NCBI RefSeq assembly: GCF_030323025.1
Contig: NZ_CP097329.1
Span: forward strand, 341,001-405,000
DNA length: 64,000 nt
Source of the DNA: Pseudanabaena mucicola str. Chao 1806
Lineage (GTDB): Bacteria; Cyanobacteriota; Cyanobacteriia; Pseudanabaenales; Pseudanabaenaceae
Direction: 5' to 3'
Each line of letters starts with the position of its first letter. Position 1 is the stretch's first letter. A program made the position numbers and the translations under genes. The notes under the pieces were generated by a model. It saw only the letters and a program-made list of their open reading frames with translations. It ran no database searches and had not been told where the DNA came from. Shown here in pieces: positions 16,863 to 28,173 of the stretch.

Positions 16863-18557
16863 ATGTCTGCGATCGCCCAATTACCTCCCAAAAAACTACG
16901 CTGGCAGAGAATCAAAAGCTCCGCGCTTGCCCGCCAAAGGGAAGTATTTTTAGCCTCCTTTACATTCCTGTTTTTTTTGTGGTGGGATAAATTTTGGCAA
17001 ATTGACACATCGCGTACCCGCAGCAAACGCGCCGAATGGCTAGTACGTAACATGCTGGAACTAGGACCAACCTTTATTAAAATTGGTCAGTCCCTATCCA
17101 CACGTGTGGATATATTGCCTCCCGAATACATTAGTAACCTGTCGCAGCTACAGGACAAAGTGCCTGCCTTTAGTGCCAAGGAAGCTAGAGAGATTATTGA
17201 ACTTGAACTTGGCAAGTCTTTATATACGATCTATCGCGATTTTGATGAAGTGCCCCTAGCTGCGGCAAGCCTAGGTCAAGTACATCGGGCAACACTACAT
17301 ACTGGTGAAGATGTGGTGGTCAAAGTCCAACGCCCAGGGTTAAAAAAACTATTCGATCTGGATTTACTTGCTGTTGGTAAGTTACTGAAGGTGTTTCGGC
17401 GCTATTTACCTTGGTCACGCAAATATAATTTGGAGGGGATTTATGATGAGTTCTTTACAATTCTGTATCAAGAAATAGACTATGAGATTGAGGGGAACAA
17501 TGCTGATCGCTTTCGCAAAAACTTTGAAGGCTATCCAAGGATTGTGATCCCTAAAGTTTATTGGGAATATTCGACCTCGATGGTTTTGACTTTGGAATAT
17601 GTTCCTGGAATTAAAGTGGATGATCGTCAAGCGCTCGAAGCATGTGGTCTAAATCCTAAGGAAATTAATCAGTTGGGGATCTGTTGCTATCTCAAGCAAT
17701 TACTCCAAGATGGCTTTTTTCACGCCGATCCTCACCCTGGTAATTTAGCTGTTAGCCCCAGTGGTAGTTTGATTTTTTATGACTATGGGATGATGGCGGA
17801 AGTCAAGACTATGGCAAAGGATCAGATGGTCAGGACTTTTTTTGCTGTATTACGAAAGGATACTAATGAAGTGGTGGATACCCTGATGAGTATGGGGTTC
17901 ATTGAGCCGATCGCTGATATGAGTCCTGTGAAGCGGATGCTAAAGTTCATTTTAGATCGGTTTACGGAAAGACCTGTCAATATTTACGAATTTGAGCAAA
18001 TCAAAAGTGAAGTGGTTGCCATCTTTGAGAAGCAACCGTTTCGTTTACCACCACAGATGACCTATCTGCTCAAATCCCTAACAACATTGGATGGTATCGC
18101 CAGAATTCTCGATCCAGAATATAATTTTTCGACGGCGGCTCAGCCCTTTGTTAAAAGTATTGTGCTGACTAGAGGGCGGGGCAATACTTTAGGAGCCTTA
18201 GCTCAACAAGCCAAGGATTTTCTGGTTTATCAGTTGAATAAACCGAGTCGGATGGAAATCCTGCTAGAGCGTTTGGAAGAAAGAATTGAACGTGGCGAAC
18301 TAATGATTCAAGTCAAGTCTTCGGAAAGCGATCGCACACTTAAACGGATTAACATTGCAGTTAAAGCTCTAATTTATGCTTGTTTAACTGGTTTTTTATT
18401 GCTAGCTGGAGCCGTACTTCTAGTTGGAACAAATGGTACTTATACGAGTTGGGCGATCGCCACTTTTGCTGGTGCAGGTTTCACGAGCCTATCACTGATT
18501 CGCGCCCTAATTCAACTTTCAATTCGAGAAAAGATTGATAGTCTTGCCGAGCAATAG
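16863..18557 (+). CDS. ABC1/UbiB (AarF) family atypical kinase
   Basis: A 564-residue protein. The ABC1 signature KxGQ lies in LGPTFIKIGQSLSTR near residue 77, the Ala-rich loop in PLAAASLGQVHRA, the invariant Lys in VVVKVQRPG, the catalytic loop in DGFFHADPHPGNLAV and the DFG equivalent in YDYGMMAEV. Two hydrophobic segments near the C-terminus (about 498-520 and 525-545) anchor it in a membrane. In cyanobacteria and plastids these proteins act in quinone, tocopherol and plastoquinone homeostasis; which role applies is not visible. It is followed by a strong hairpin terminator. Confidence 0.92.
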   Translation: MSAIAQLPPKKLRWQRIKSSALARQREVFLASFTFLFFLWWDKFWQIDTSRTRSKRAEWLVRNMLELGPTFIKIGQSLSTRVDILPPEYISNLSQLQDKVPAFSAKEAREIIELELGKSLYTIYRDFDEVPLAAASLGQVHRATLHTGEDVVVKVQRPGLKKLFDLDLLAVGKLLKVFRRYLPWSRKYNLEGIYDEFFTILYQEIDYEIEGNNADRFRKNFEGYPRIVIPKVYWEYSTSMVLTLEYVPGIKVDDRQALEACGLNPKEINQLGICCYLKQLLQDGFFHADPHPGNLAVSPSGSLIFYDYGMMAEVKTMAKDQMVRTFFAVLRKDTNEVVDTLMSMGFIEPIADMSPVKRMLKFILDRFTERPVNIYEFEQIKSEVVAIFEKQPFRLPPQMTYLLKSLTTLDGIARILDPEYNFSTAAQPFVKSIVLTRGRGNTLGALAQQAKDFLVYQLNKPSRMEILLERLEERIERGELMIQVKSSESDRTLKRINIAVKALIYACLTGFLLLAGAVLLVGTNGTYTSWAIATFAGAGFTSLSLIRALIQLSIREKIDSLAEQ

Positions 18558-18564
18558 TTTCGCT

Positions 18565-18602
18565 CCAAAACCCATGAAAGCAATGCTTTCATGGGTTTTG
18601 GG
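18565..18602 (+). terminator. Terminator of the ABC1 kinase gene
   Basis: CCAAAACCCATGAAAGCA-A-TGCTTTCATGGGTTTTGG is a perfect long palindrome 8 nt after the stop codon, ending in TTTTGGGTTTC. Confidence 0.75.
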
Positions 18603-18649
18603 TTTCAAATCAGGACTTTGTGCTGTAATTGAGATATGATGAATAGCCT

Positions 18650-19954
18650 ATGACCATTGAACCTGAAGAGTTATTAGATCTAGCGCACAAATTGGGCTGT
18701 GAAGCGGCAGAAGTCTATGCCTCTCGCTCCATTTCCCGTCCCGTATTTTTTGAGGCTAATCGGCTCAAACAACTGGAAATCATTGACTCAGAGGGGTTAG
18801 GACTAAGAATCTGGAAGAATCGGCGCGTGGGTTTAGTCACTGCTTATGGTGAGGTAGAACCTAAGGACTTGGTGGAACAGGCGATCGCACTCAGTGCCTT
18901 AAATGAACCCGAAGAAATTTTGTTGCGTGACTCCACAATTGCTGACTATCTGCCAATCTATGGTCAAAAAGTTGGCGTTGAGCAAATGATCGATTGGGGA
19001 AAGATAGCGATCGCTGAAGTTCTAACCTATTACCCTGAAGCAATTTGTGGTGCGGATTGGGAATGTAGCGAAGAGTCGGTACGGATTATCAACAGCCAAG
19101 GGCTGGACTGTGGCTATAGGGATATCACCGTAGATGGCTCACTGAATGTAGAATTGACGCGCGGTGATGACTTTCTCAATGTTTGGTATGCTCAATCGGA
19201 ACGTGGCAACTTAAATCCTCAGGTGATCGTCCAAAAAGTACGGCAATCCCTTGACTGGGCTAAGAAAAATGCGAAAGCGCTATCGGGTAAATTTCCTGTG
19301 ATTTTTACAGGTAAGGCGGCAGATTTATTATGGGGCGTAGTGGCGATCGCCATGAGTGGCAGACAAGTTCAACAAAAAGCTACACCTTGGCTCGAAAAGG
19401 TGGGGCAACCAGTAATTTCTCCTATTTTCAGCATCAGTCAACATCCAAATTTTGGCGTTTATAGCGCTCCCTTTGATGATGAAGGTACCCCCACTCAAGA
19501 AATAACTTGGATTAATCGGGGTATTTTGCAAGGATTCTATGGCGATCTGCGGACTTGTAAAGAGTTAGGTATTGCGTCAACGGGTAACGGGTTTCGTGGT
19601 GATTTAGGCAATTATCCTAGTCCAGGCTTATTCAATTTGGCGATCTCTGCTAGTGAAACTATACAGGGCGATGTTTTAGAACTTGCTGCTACCTTAAAAG
19701 ACGGGTTAATCGTCGATCAAGTTCTCGGTGATGATACAGATTTATCAGGAGATTTCTCGATCAATGTGGATTTAGGATATCGCGTCAAAAATGGCAAGAT
19801 CATTGGGCGAGTTAAGGACACCATGCTGTCAGGAAATGTCTACACCGTTCTCAATCAGGTGACGGCAGTAGCTAGCGATCGCGATTGGTATGGTTCTCTC
19901 TATGCTCCCGCGATGCTCGTCGAGGGTATATCTATCACAAGCCGTGATTCCTAA
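18650..19954 (+). CDS. TldD/PmbA family protein, PmbA (TldE)-like subunit
   Basis: A 434-residue protein. The N-terminal domain begins LLDLAHKLGCEAAEVYASRS and the C-terminal domain has DEGTPTQEITWINRGILQGF and the conserved GDFSINVDLGYRVKNGKIIG ending. No HExxxH zinc motif is present, which separates TldE/PmbA from the catalytic TldD subunit. TldD-TldE heterodimers are proteases that process unfolded peptides, antitoxins and modified peptides. No tldD lies next to it in this window, so the partner must be elsewhere. Monocistronic by context. Confidence 0.87.
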   Translation: MTIEPEELLDLAHKLGCEAAEVYASRSISRPVFFEANRLKQLEIIDSEGLGLRIWKNRRVGLVTAYGEVEPKDLVEQAIALSALNEPEEILLRDSTIADYLPIYGQKVGVEQMIDWGKIAIAEVLTYYPEAICGADWECSEESVRIINSQGLDCGYRDITVDGSLNVELTRGDDFLNVWYAQSERGNLNPQVIVQKVRQSLDWAKKNAKALSGKFPVIFTGKAADLLWGVVAIAMSGRQVQQKATPWLEKVGQPVISPIFSISQHPNFGVYSAPFDDEGTPTQEITWINRGILQGFYGDLRTCKELGIASTGNGFRGDLGNYPSPGLFNLAISASETIQGDVLELAATLKDGLIVDQVLGDDTDLSGDFSINVDLGYRVKNGKIIGRVKDTMLSGNVYTVLNQVTAVASDRDWYGSLYAPAMLVEGISITSRDS

Positions 19955-20007
19955 CTAACGTGAGTTAGATAGGACTATTTGCACGGTTCAAAGCTTCTCG
20001 TCAAGTA

Positions 20008-20052
20008 GCAGAGAATGGGAAAAGTTGCAAAGCAATTTTTCCCATTCTCTGC
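20008..20052. terminator. Long perfect hairpin after the TldE gene
   Basis: GCAGAGAATGGGAAAA-GTTGC-AAA-complement with one imperfection. It resembles terminator/repeat hairpins elsewhere in the window but lacks a T-tract. It lies 54 nt after the gene. Confidence 0.5.
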
Positions 20053-20154
20053 CTTCGTTGAACTGACTGAAGTTTAGACTAAAAAAGAAAAAAGCAGAGC
20101 AAAAGAGATACAAACTGCCTAAAGTAGATGAAAAGTAAAGAGATATCTACAGCC

Positions 20155-20434
20155 ATGATTATTGATAAACTACAGGACTTTCGTCAACAGGCATATAGAT
20201 TTTTAGGAAACGGACAGGATGCAATATTTGACCTGATGGATGCAGTATTAACCAGTCCAAGTGTGAAAATCATTTGTGGAATGATCATTGTCAGCAGTGT
20301 ATCGGCGGAAATGGTCAAGCTTGCATGAATCACTAAAAGACAGTTGTCCCAACCGAGAAAAACTCAGACGGTTATGTGTGGAACAAATACCCAAAGACAT
20401 CCGCCCCTTACTAGCAGGAGCCCATACAGGATGA
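20155..20434 (+). pseudogene. IS701-type transposase N-terminal fossil
   Basis: From ATG 20155 the frame reads MIIDKLQDFRQQAYRFLGNG and DAIFDLMDAVLTSPSVK. Near 20268 the frame shifts; an internal stop follows; then SLSAVYRRKWSSLHESLKDS and PNREKLRRLCVEQIPKDIRP continue to a stop at 20432-20434. This is the beginning of a cyanobacterial IS701/IS4-type transposase, cut off before the first catalytic Asp region. It has no inverted repeats in place and is inactive. Confidence 0.7.
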
Positions 20435-20501
20435 GGAAGTAAGTATAAATCGATGTATTTCAGAGATCGTATAAAATGGGAAGACTGAATTAGATTTTTT
20501 C

Positions 20502-21689
20502 ATGACACGAATTTGTATTCTTGGTGGTGGTTTTGGCGGTTTGTATACTGCGCTTAATTTAGCACGGCTACCTTGGGCAGTCATGCCTGAAATTATCCTG
20601 ATTGACAAAAGTGATCGCTTCTTATTTACACCATTTCTCTACGAGTTAGTCACAGGCGAAATGCAAGAATGGGAAATTGCGCCCACATTTATGGAATTAC
20701 TTGCTGATACAGGGATTCAGTTTATTCAAGGTCTGGTAACTAATATTAATCTTGATGCAAAGCAAGTAGAAGTTAATATTGGTCAGCCGAGTATCTTGAC
20801 CTATGATCGTCTAGTTTTAGCTCTCGGTGGCGAAACGCCGATGCATTATGTTGCAGGAGCTTCAGAATATGCTATACCCTTTCGGAGTCTCACTGATTTT
20901 TATCGACTTAATAGCAAACTGGAATTGTTAGAAGTTTCCAATCGTGACAAGATTCGCGTATGTATCGCAGGTGCTGGTAGTAGTGGAGTTGAGCTTGCTT
21001 GCAAAATTGCTGATCGCCTTCAAGAGCGTGGTCGAGTCCGCCTTGTTGATCGCCATAACAAAATTTTAATTAACTCCACAGAGGCAAATCGTGTGATCGC
21101 TGAGCTTGCCCTATCCCAGCGTGGAGTCTGGACAGATCTAAATACAAGTGTTTCCCAAGTAACCGAAGACGAAGTAACTCTCGACTATGCCGATGGCAGT
21201 GATACCTTACCCGTTGACATCGTGCTTTGGACAGTGGGAAGTAGTTTTTCGAGAGTAATTCAAAATTTACCAGTTAGTCACAATCGTCAAGGCGCTATCA
21301 CTACTGAGCCAACTTTACAGGTAAGGGGATACAACGATGTTTTTGTGATCGGTGATCTAGCAGGCATAGAGGCAAATGGTGAGCCTTTACCCGCTACGGC
21401 ACAGGTTGCTTTCCAGCAGTCACAATATTGTGCATGGAATATCTGGGCAAGCCTCAACCAAAAATCCCTCGTCAACTTTAACTATATTCCCCTCGGTGAA
21501 TTTATCAGTTTAGGTATTGATGGAGCTACTGCTTCTATTTTCGGTAAATTTAGCATTGATGGATTTCCCGCCAGCGCCATACGAAGATTAGCCTATTTAC
21601 TGAGAATGCCTACCCTCCAACATCAATGGAAGATTGGCTCTCATTGGCTCACTAAACCCTTAATTGAAATTTTTAGAAAATCCGTCTAA
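20502..21689 (+). CDS. NAD(P)/FAD-dependent oxidoreductase, type II NADH dehydrogenase-like
   Basis: A 395-residue flavoprotein with an N-terminal FAD motif GGGFGGLYTALNLARL (residues 7-22), a second dinucleotide motif CIAGAGSSGVELACKIADRL near residue 155, and the late FAD motif YNDVFVIGDLAGIEANGEPL near 280. The ending lacks a clear membrane helix. The sequence resembles the NdbB/NDC1 group (in Synechocystis and plastids linked to vitamin K1 and plastoquinone metabolism) more than classical respiratory NDH-2, but this is from memory of the family and not tested. Single gene downstream of the IS701 fossil. Confidence 0.8.
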   Translation: MTRICILGGGFGGLYTALNLARLPWAVMPEIILIDKSDRFLFTPFLYELVTGEMQEWEIAPTFMELLADTGIQFIQGLVTNINLDAKQVEVNIGQPSILTYDRLVLALGGETPMHYVAGASEYAIPFRSLTDFYRLNSKLELLEVSNRDKIRVCIAGAGSSGVELACKIADRLQERGRVRLVDRHNKILINSTEANRVIAELALSQRGVWTDLNTSVSQVTEDEVTLDYADGSDTLPVDIVLWTVGSSFSRVIQNLPVSHNRQGAITTEPTLQVRGYNDVFVIGDLAGIEANGEPLPATAQVAFQQSQYCAWNIWASLNQKSLVNFNYIPLGEFISLGIDGATASIFGKFSIDGFPASAIRRLAYLLRMPTLQHQWKIGSHWLTKPLIEIFRKSV

Positions 21690-21994
21690 GATATCTCTTT
21701 CTTTAAGATTTAGAGGTAGAAGCATCTTTTTCAAAGGTTGGTGCATTAGCAACATCAGTTAAGCTAGTTGCTGACTTAGCGATCCCTGCATCTAAATTGA
21801 TCTCTAAAATTCCGCAAGATTATTCTTATCCAATTTAATATTTAGCGATCGCTTCTCAAAAAAATTTTGGACTGCTATATGATGAGACTCTATTAAAAAT
21901 TACTGTTCAAAGCGTCTCAAGAAATTGCTAGAGTGCAATGATAGAGAAAATCTGTTAGTTAACTAAATTTAATTTGGTCTGATACATAAAAATT
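21690..21994. other. Spacer with a possible short coding fossil on the minus strand
   Basis: Reverse-strand codons at about 21709-21820 read INLDAGIAKSATSLTDVANA and then a short Ser/Lys-rich tail before a stop. It has no start and is preceded by a stop, so at most it is a gene tail. Nothing else was recognised. Confidence 0.25.
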
Positions 21995-22516
21995 ATGGAT
22001 AGTACATTAGCGATCACATATCTTGGCGCGTTAGTCCTGCTCTTAGCAGGGGTTAGCTGGTTAGTTATCCGCCAGATTTTAAAAGCTCGTAGTTTAGAAA
22101 ATGTGATTTCTGAATTGCAACCTAAGCTTCAAAAGGAAAAGGGGACTCCTGAAGACTATTACCAACTCGGTAGCGTCTATTTACGCAAAAAGCTCTATGC
22201 TCAAGCTATTGCTTTGTTTAATAAGGCAATCAAAGAAGGCGGTGAAAATCTCCCTGAAGTATACAATGCTCTAGGATTTGCCTATTTTTCTCAAGATCAG
22301 TACGATCTAGCAATCAAAAACTACAAAGAGGCGATCTCTTTACAGGCTGGCTATGTCACTGCAATCAATAATCTTGGTTATGCCTATGAAAAGAAAAAGT
22401 TGTTACCACAAGCGATCGAAATGTATGAGCAGGTGCTTGTTTTAGACGAAAAAAATGAAACAGCTAAGCGTCGTCTGACTTCTTTGCGTAAACAATTTGT
22501 ACCTACTGCATCCTAA
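21995..22516 (+). CDS. Membrane-anchored tetratricopeptide repeat protein
   Basis: A 173-residue protein with an N-terminal hydrophobic anchor (YLGALVLLLAGVSWLVIRQI, about residues 9-28) and about three TPR units (from residue 53, YYQLGSVYLRKKLYAQAIAL; from 87, VYNALGFAYFSQDQYDLAIK; from 121, AINNLGYAYEKKKLLPQAIE). The A/L/G/Y consensus positions are kept. TPR arrays are protein-binding platforms; in cyanobacteria, small anchored examples assist photosystem assembly, but no partner is evident here. Confidence 0.83.
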   Translation: MDSTLAITYLGALVLLLAGVSWLVIRQILKARSLENVISELQPKLQKEKGTPEDYYQLGSVYLRKKLYAQAIALFNKAIKEGGENLPEVYNALGFAYFSQDQYDLAIKNYKEAISLQAGYVTAINNLGYAYEKKKLLPQAIEMYEQVLVLDEKNETAKRRLTSLRKQFVPTAS

Positions 22517-22537
22517 AAAACTAGGTGGTACTAAATT

Positions 22538-22598
22538 GGTAGGGATGGGCGGCGCGAAGCGCCGCCCATCCCTACCACAATAAATACTTTCCTTTTTA
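22538..22598. repeat. F6 hairpin repeat, copy a
   Basis: GGTAGGGATGGGCGGCGC-GAA-complement hairpin followed by CCACAATAAATACTTTC. The same tail follows a different hairpin at 32660. The stem is G/C-rich and perfect, 22 nt after the TPR gene, and may also terminate transcription. Confidence 0.7.
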
Positions 22599-22683
22599 GG
22601 ACTATCAAAAATTAAAGGCGGCGCTAATATCTACCTCTAATTTTTTAGGATAGTTAAAAACTTTGCATTACAAGACTTTTTGT

Positions 22684-23814
22684 TTATATTTTGGACTCGA
22701 TCAGTCCGCCTCCGAGCAGCAGGTCATTTCGATAAAACACAGCCGCTTGTCCAGGGGTAATACTAAATTGAGGTTCATCAAAGACGATGCGGGCTTGATC
22801 GCCTGATAGCGGAATTACTGTAGCACTCGCAGGAACGGTACGATAACGAACTTGCACCTCTGCATGAAAGGGGACATCAGTGGGAGCCATCGATACCCAA
22901 TTCAATTGATTGATCGTGCATTCATTATCATGGGCTTCTGAGCGATCACCCACAATCACTTCATTTTTAATCGGGTCGAGAGCAATCACGTAGAGAGGAT
23001 TAGCGGCAGCAACACCTAAACCTTTGCGTTGACCTATGGTGTAGTGGTATGTGCCATCATGCTCACCTAATACATTGCCATTGGTATCAACAATTTTGCC
23101 TTGGATAGGTGTGAGATACTTATCCAGAAAAGCTTTCATAGAGCCATTAGCTTCCACAAGGCAGAGATCCATACTTTCGGGCTTTTGGGCAGTGGCTAAG
23201 CCAAATTCGGCGGCGATTTTGCGCGTTTCTACTTTTGTGGTATCACCTAGCGGAAAAACACAGCAGCTTAATTCTTCCTGTCCGACCTCATAGAGAAAAT
23301 AGGACTGATCCTTAGTATCATCATCAGCCCGACGCAACTCATAGCGACCTGATTCAGCATTGAAATTGATCTTGGCATAATGTCCAGTAGCAATTTTATT
23401 GATGCCTAATTTTTCACGCGCATAGTTCATTATGGGAGTAAATTTTACAGCTTTGTTGCAGCGCGAACAGGGCAGAGGGGTGTAGCCTGCCGCATAGCCG
23501 GTAACGAGATAATTGATGATATTTTCTTCAAAGACATCACGGCTATCGACAATTTCGTGATGAATGCCTAGTTCTTCACATAGACGCGCTGCATCGACCA
23601 TTCCTTCAGAACAGCATTGCCCTTTGCCACGCATTAACCACAGCGTCAAGCCTGTGACATCATATCCTGCACGATGTAATATGGCGGCGGCAACAGAACT
23701 ATCTACACCGCCTGATAGACCGACAACTACCTTTTCTCTAATTTGAGCTTGAGTTTGTTGGGTAATTTGCTCTGTGGCTGAGGTTATGTTTGACATTTGC
23801 TGCGATCGAACCAT
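22684..23814 (-). CDS. mnmA: tRNA-specific 2-thiouridylase MnmA
   Basis: A 376-residue protein from ATG 23814 (a second ATG six codons in is also possible). The PP-loop is GLSGGVDSS (residues 32-40). The catalytic cysteine pair is C116 in [13 protein letters not shown] and C218 in [10 protein letters not shown], both present. The C-terminal half has the [15 protein letters not shown]-like region. MnmA thiolates U34 of tRNA-Lys, -Glu and -Gln. Length agrees with the family (about 360-375). Single gene, followed upstream by a transposase graveyard. Confidence 0.96.
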   Translation of the reverse strand: MVRSQQMSNITSATEQITQQTQAQIREKVVVGLSGGVDSSVAAAILHRAGYDVTGLTLWLMRGKGQCCSEGMVDAARLCEELGIHHEIVDSRDVFEENIINYLVTGYAAGYTPLPCSRCNKAVKFTPIMNYAREKLGINKIATGHYAKINFNAESGRYELRRADDDTKDQSYFLYEVGQEELSCCVFPLGDTTKVETRKIAAEFGLATAQKPESMDLCLVEANGSMKAFLDKYLTPIQGKIVDTNGNVLGEHDGTYHYTIGQRKGLGVAAANPLYVIALDPIKNEVIVGDRSEAHDNECTINQLNWVSMAPTDVPFHAEVQVRYRTVPASATVIPLSGDQARIVFDEPQFSITPGQAAVFYRNDLLLGGGLIESKI

Positions 23815-23837
23815 TCAACCTCAATTGTAATACTAAG

Positions 23838-24135
23838 GACTTAGTACAGGACAAAAAGTTGCAAAAGTAGGAAAGTATCGCCTTGATGGTAGTCAAAGTG
23901 ATCTAAATACCCGAACCGTGGGTAATCAGCATCGACTGCATAGACTGGAAATTTGGAAAGACAATATTTAATGTGCTGACCTTGGCAGTAGTGCATCACG
24001 GTATCGCCTTTCCCTTAGTCTGGATAATGCTCGACAAAAAAGGTAACTCGAACACCCGTGAACGTTGTGCATTGCGGAATCGATTTCTGGAAATATTTGC
24101 AGACCGTCAAATTGGCTTCATGAACTAGTTACCGT
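23838..24135 (+). pseudogene. IS4-family transposase fragment
   Basis: Begins with TTAGTACAGGACAAAAA, matching the end of the MITE at 47097. In one frame, from about 23939, it reads DWKFGKTIFNVLTLAVVHHG, then IAFPLVWIMLDKKGNSNT and RERCALRNRFLEIFADR, ending at a stop near 24125. This is the segment around the first catalytic Asp of IS4-type DDE transposases. Both the N-terminal and the C-terminal thirds are missing. Confidence 0.75.
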
Positions 24136-24149
24136 GACTAATGACACTT

Positions 24150-24506
24150 ATATTAATGCTTATTAATGCTCAATCCGTATGTGACTTACTTTATAAACTT
24201 GTGGCTCTGGGTCTGAATATCCTCATTACTCCGATCTTGGATAATGCTCGTTACTAAAAGTTTGCTTTAGTTTTTGAGTTATCCAAGTCTTTAAACATCG
24301 AGCTTCTCTATTTGACTACTTATTCTCCAAACTTAAACTTGATTGAGCGTCTTTGGGAATTTGTGAAAAAGCAATGTCTCTACTCAGTTTATTATCCTGA
24401 TTTTGATTCTTTCAAATTTGCTATTGCTTCTTGTCTTGAGAATTCTTACACTACTCATAAAGCATCTTTGGGTTCTTTATTAACCTTGCGCTTTCAGTCT
24501 CTTTAA
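24150..24506 (+). pseudogene. IS630-family transposase C-terminal fragment
   Basis: One frame reads LLYKLVALGLNILITPILDN, a stop, then LVFELSKSLNIELLYLTTYS, PNLNLIERLWEFVKKQC and a tail ending LLTLRFQSL-stop. The LDNA and NLIERLW motifs carry the last two acidic residues of the IS630/Tc1 DDE/DDD catalytic site. The N-terminal half is absent and there is an in-frame stop after ILDNARY, so it is dead. It abuts the IS4 fragment. Confidence 0.8.
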
Positions 24507-24574
24507 AACGTTAAGTCTAATTCCTATTGTATAGCACGGTACTTCAAAAAACGAATACACATCAATCCCACTTA

Positions 24575-24620
24575 AATACCAAAGCTAAAAATGGCTACTC
24601 CACTTTTAGCTTTGGTATTT
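24575..24620. terminator. Hairpin downstream of the universal stress gene
   Basis: AAATACCAAAGCTAAAA / TTTTAGCTTTGGTATTT arms of about 17 bp around ATGGCTACTCCAC. It is A/T-rich at both ends and could end transcripts from either side. Confidence 0.55.
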
Positions 24621-24750
24621 AACCATTGCTATCTTTGTTTTAACATTACAAAGATGCTGACACGCTTTCGTACTTTGATCTTTCGTGGTTTGTTCTTAAA
24701 CTTTCCAATACCACTAGAAACCTAGGGAGAATGGAAGGGGATAGACAGGA

Positions 24751-25584
24751 TTATTCAATTGTGCGAGTTAGTAGTACAGGCACTGAGGCATTGACTCGCA
24801 CATAATCTGATACGGAACTACCCAACAATCGATCAAGGTCAGGTAAACTGCGGGCGATTGAAGGACGGCGATCAGGAGAACCAACTAATAAGAGACTCGC
24901 ATTTGCCTCATCAGCAAGTCTACAAATCTCTTTACCGACATTACCAGAACCGACAAAAGATCGGGTAGGAATATTTAAACGCTTGAGTTTTGCAGTAGTT
25001 TCTAATAGAACTGGGTCAGTGTTAATCGTATTATCATCCTTGCGCTTGACAACTCGTGCTAATAGAATTTCCACATCTTTCGCACCACTAACTAGTTTAA
25101 TAGCAAGATCAAGGCTGTAGTTAGAAGCAGCTGAGCCATCAACGGAAACCATAATGCTACGGATGGTTTTAATATATACATCATCCTTAATGAGCAGCAT
25201 TGGGACATCAGACAATTGGAAAACATATTGGCTGACGGAGTTAGCCAATATTGCCTGTAAACGTCCCATGCCCCGCGATCCCATGATCAGCAGATTAGCT
25301 TTGAGCTCTTCGGCAACTTTACAAACAACATCCTTGGGTTCACCATCTTTGAGAATGGAGATAGTGCTATTACCCAAAGACAGACGCAAGCTTTTAATTT
25401 CTCTTTCAATAATTTTTTGCCCTGCAAGACGATATTCAGTAATACCCTCGGAGTTAGTAGCGTTAGGAATAACGTGCAGTACATTAATTTGCGAACTTTG
25501 AATACTAGGTAAGGCTAGTAGCATATTCAGCATTTCGCGCGATCTCCCTGAACCATCAACAGCCAATAAAATTTGTTGAAACAT
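24751..25584 (-). CDS. Tandem universal stress protein (two UspA domains)
   Basis: A 277-residue protein made of two UspA domains (about residues 1-137 and 140-276). The first has QILLAVDGSGRSREML and the ATP-binding MGSRGMGRLQAILANSVSQY pattern (G-2x-G-9x-G-S/N). The second starts SIMVSVDGSAASNYSLDLAI and has VGSPDRR with a longer insert before LGSSVSDYV. Both nucleotide sites look usable. Such proteins bind ATP and respond to stress; the specific stimulus is unknown. Single gene between repeats. Confidence 0.9.
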   Translation of the reverse strand: MFQQILLAVDGSGRSREMLNMLLALPSIQSSQINVLHVIPNATNSEGITEYRLAGQKIIEREIKSLRLSLGNSTISILKDGEPKDVVCKVAEELKANLLIMGSRGMGRLQAILANSVSQYVFQLSDVPMLLIKDDVYIKTIRSIMVSVDGSAASNYSLDLAIKLVSGAKDVEILLARVVKRKDDNTINTDPVLLETTAKLKRLNIPTRSFVGSGNVGKEICRLADEANASLLLVGSPDRRPSIARSLPDLDRLLGSSVSDYVRVNASVPVLLTRTIE

Positions 25585-25760
25585 AGTTGTCGAACCTTAG
25601 TTATTTGTTATCTGATTACAAGCAGCGTTAGCGTTACTCGTCATCTATAAAAATTTGATATATCTTGAGTAAAGCTCAATTACAGGGCGATCACTGCAAA
25701 ACGTTGAGATTCTTAAAAATTATTTGGTGCTATGACTACCCGATCCTAGTAAGGGGTTTA

Positions 25761-25792
25761 AGTTTTCATTTTACCTACGGCAAAATGAAAAC
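25761..25792. repeat. F4-related half element
   Basis: AGTTTTCATTTTACC-TAC-GGCAAAATGAAAACT equals the first hairpin of F4 with one mismatch; the second hairpin and both TATAGCGG ends are absent. The surrounding 25585-25886 spacer has no gene. Confidence 0.65.
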
Positions 25793-25886
25793 TGCAATAG
25801 TGCATGCCTCTTAACTAAGAACCCATTTAAATGAAGTTCTAGGTTGGGCAGTAATTCTGAAATGGATTCTTAACTAAATATAACTA

Positions 25887-25979
25887 TAGGACTTACGCAA
25901 ACCAAACGAATTTATTACGCATTGGGTAAATGTGGTGCGGGCTTCGCTTGCACCACATTTACCCAATGCGTAATTCCTA
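25887..25979. repeat. F5 palindromic element, copy a
   Basis: 93 bp, ends TAGGACTTACGCA / TGCGTAATTCCTA, with a long hairpin (ATTGGGTAAATGTGGTGC and complement, loop around TTC). It has the same length as copies b (28045) and c (40857), and lies 3 nt from the pyrG stop. Confidence 0.85.
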
Positions 25980-25981
25980 AA

Positions 25982-28044
<2,063 letters not shown>

Positions 28045-28137
28045 TAGGACTTACGCAACCCGAAGGAATTTATTACGCATCGGTTAGATGTTGTGCGGGC
28101 TTCGCCCGCACAACATCTAACCGATGCGTAAGTCCTA
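28045..28137. repeat. F5 palindromic element, copy b
   Basis: 93 bp, ends TAGGACTTACGCA / TGCGTAAGTCCTA. The hairpin stem ATCGGTTAGATGTTGTGC differs from copy a at four positions, each matched by the complementary change in the other arm. The loop is TTC, as in copy a. Confidence 0.88.
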
Positions 28138-28173
28138 ACAAGCTTTGAGAACAAAGTTTAATTCTGGCTGACT

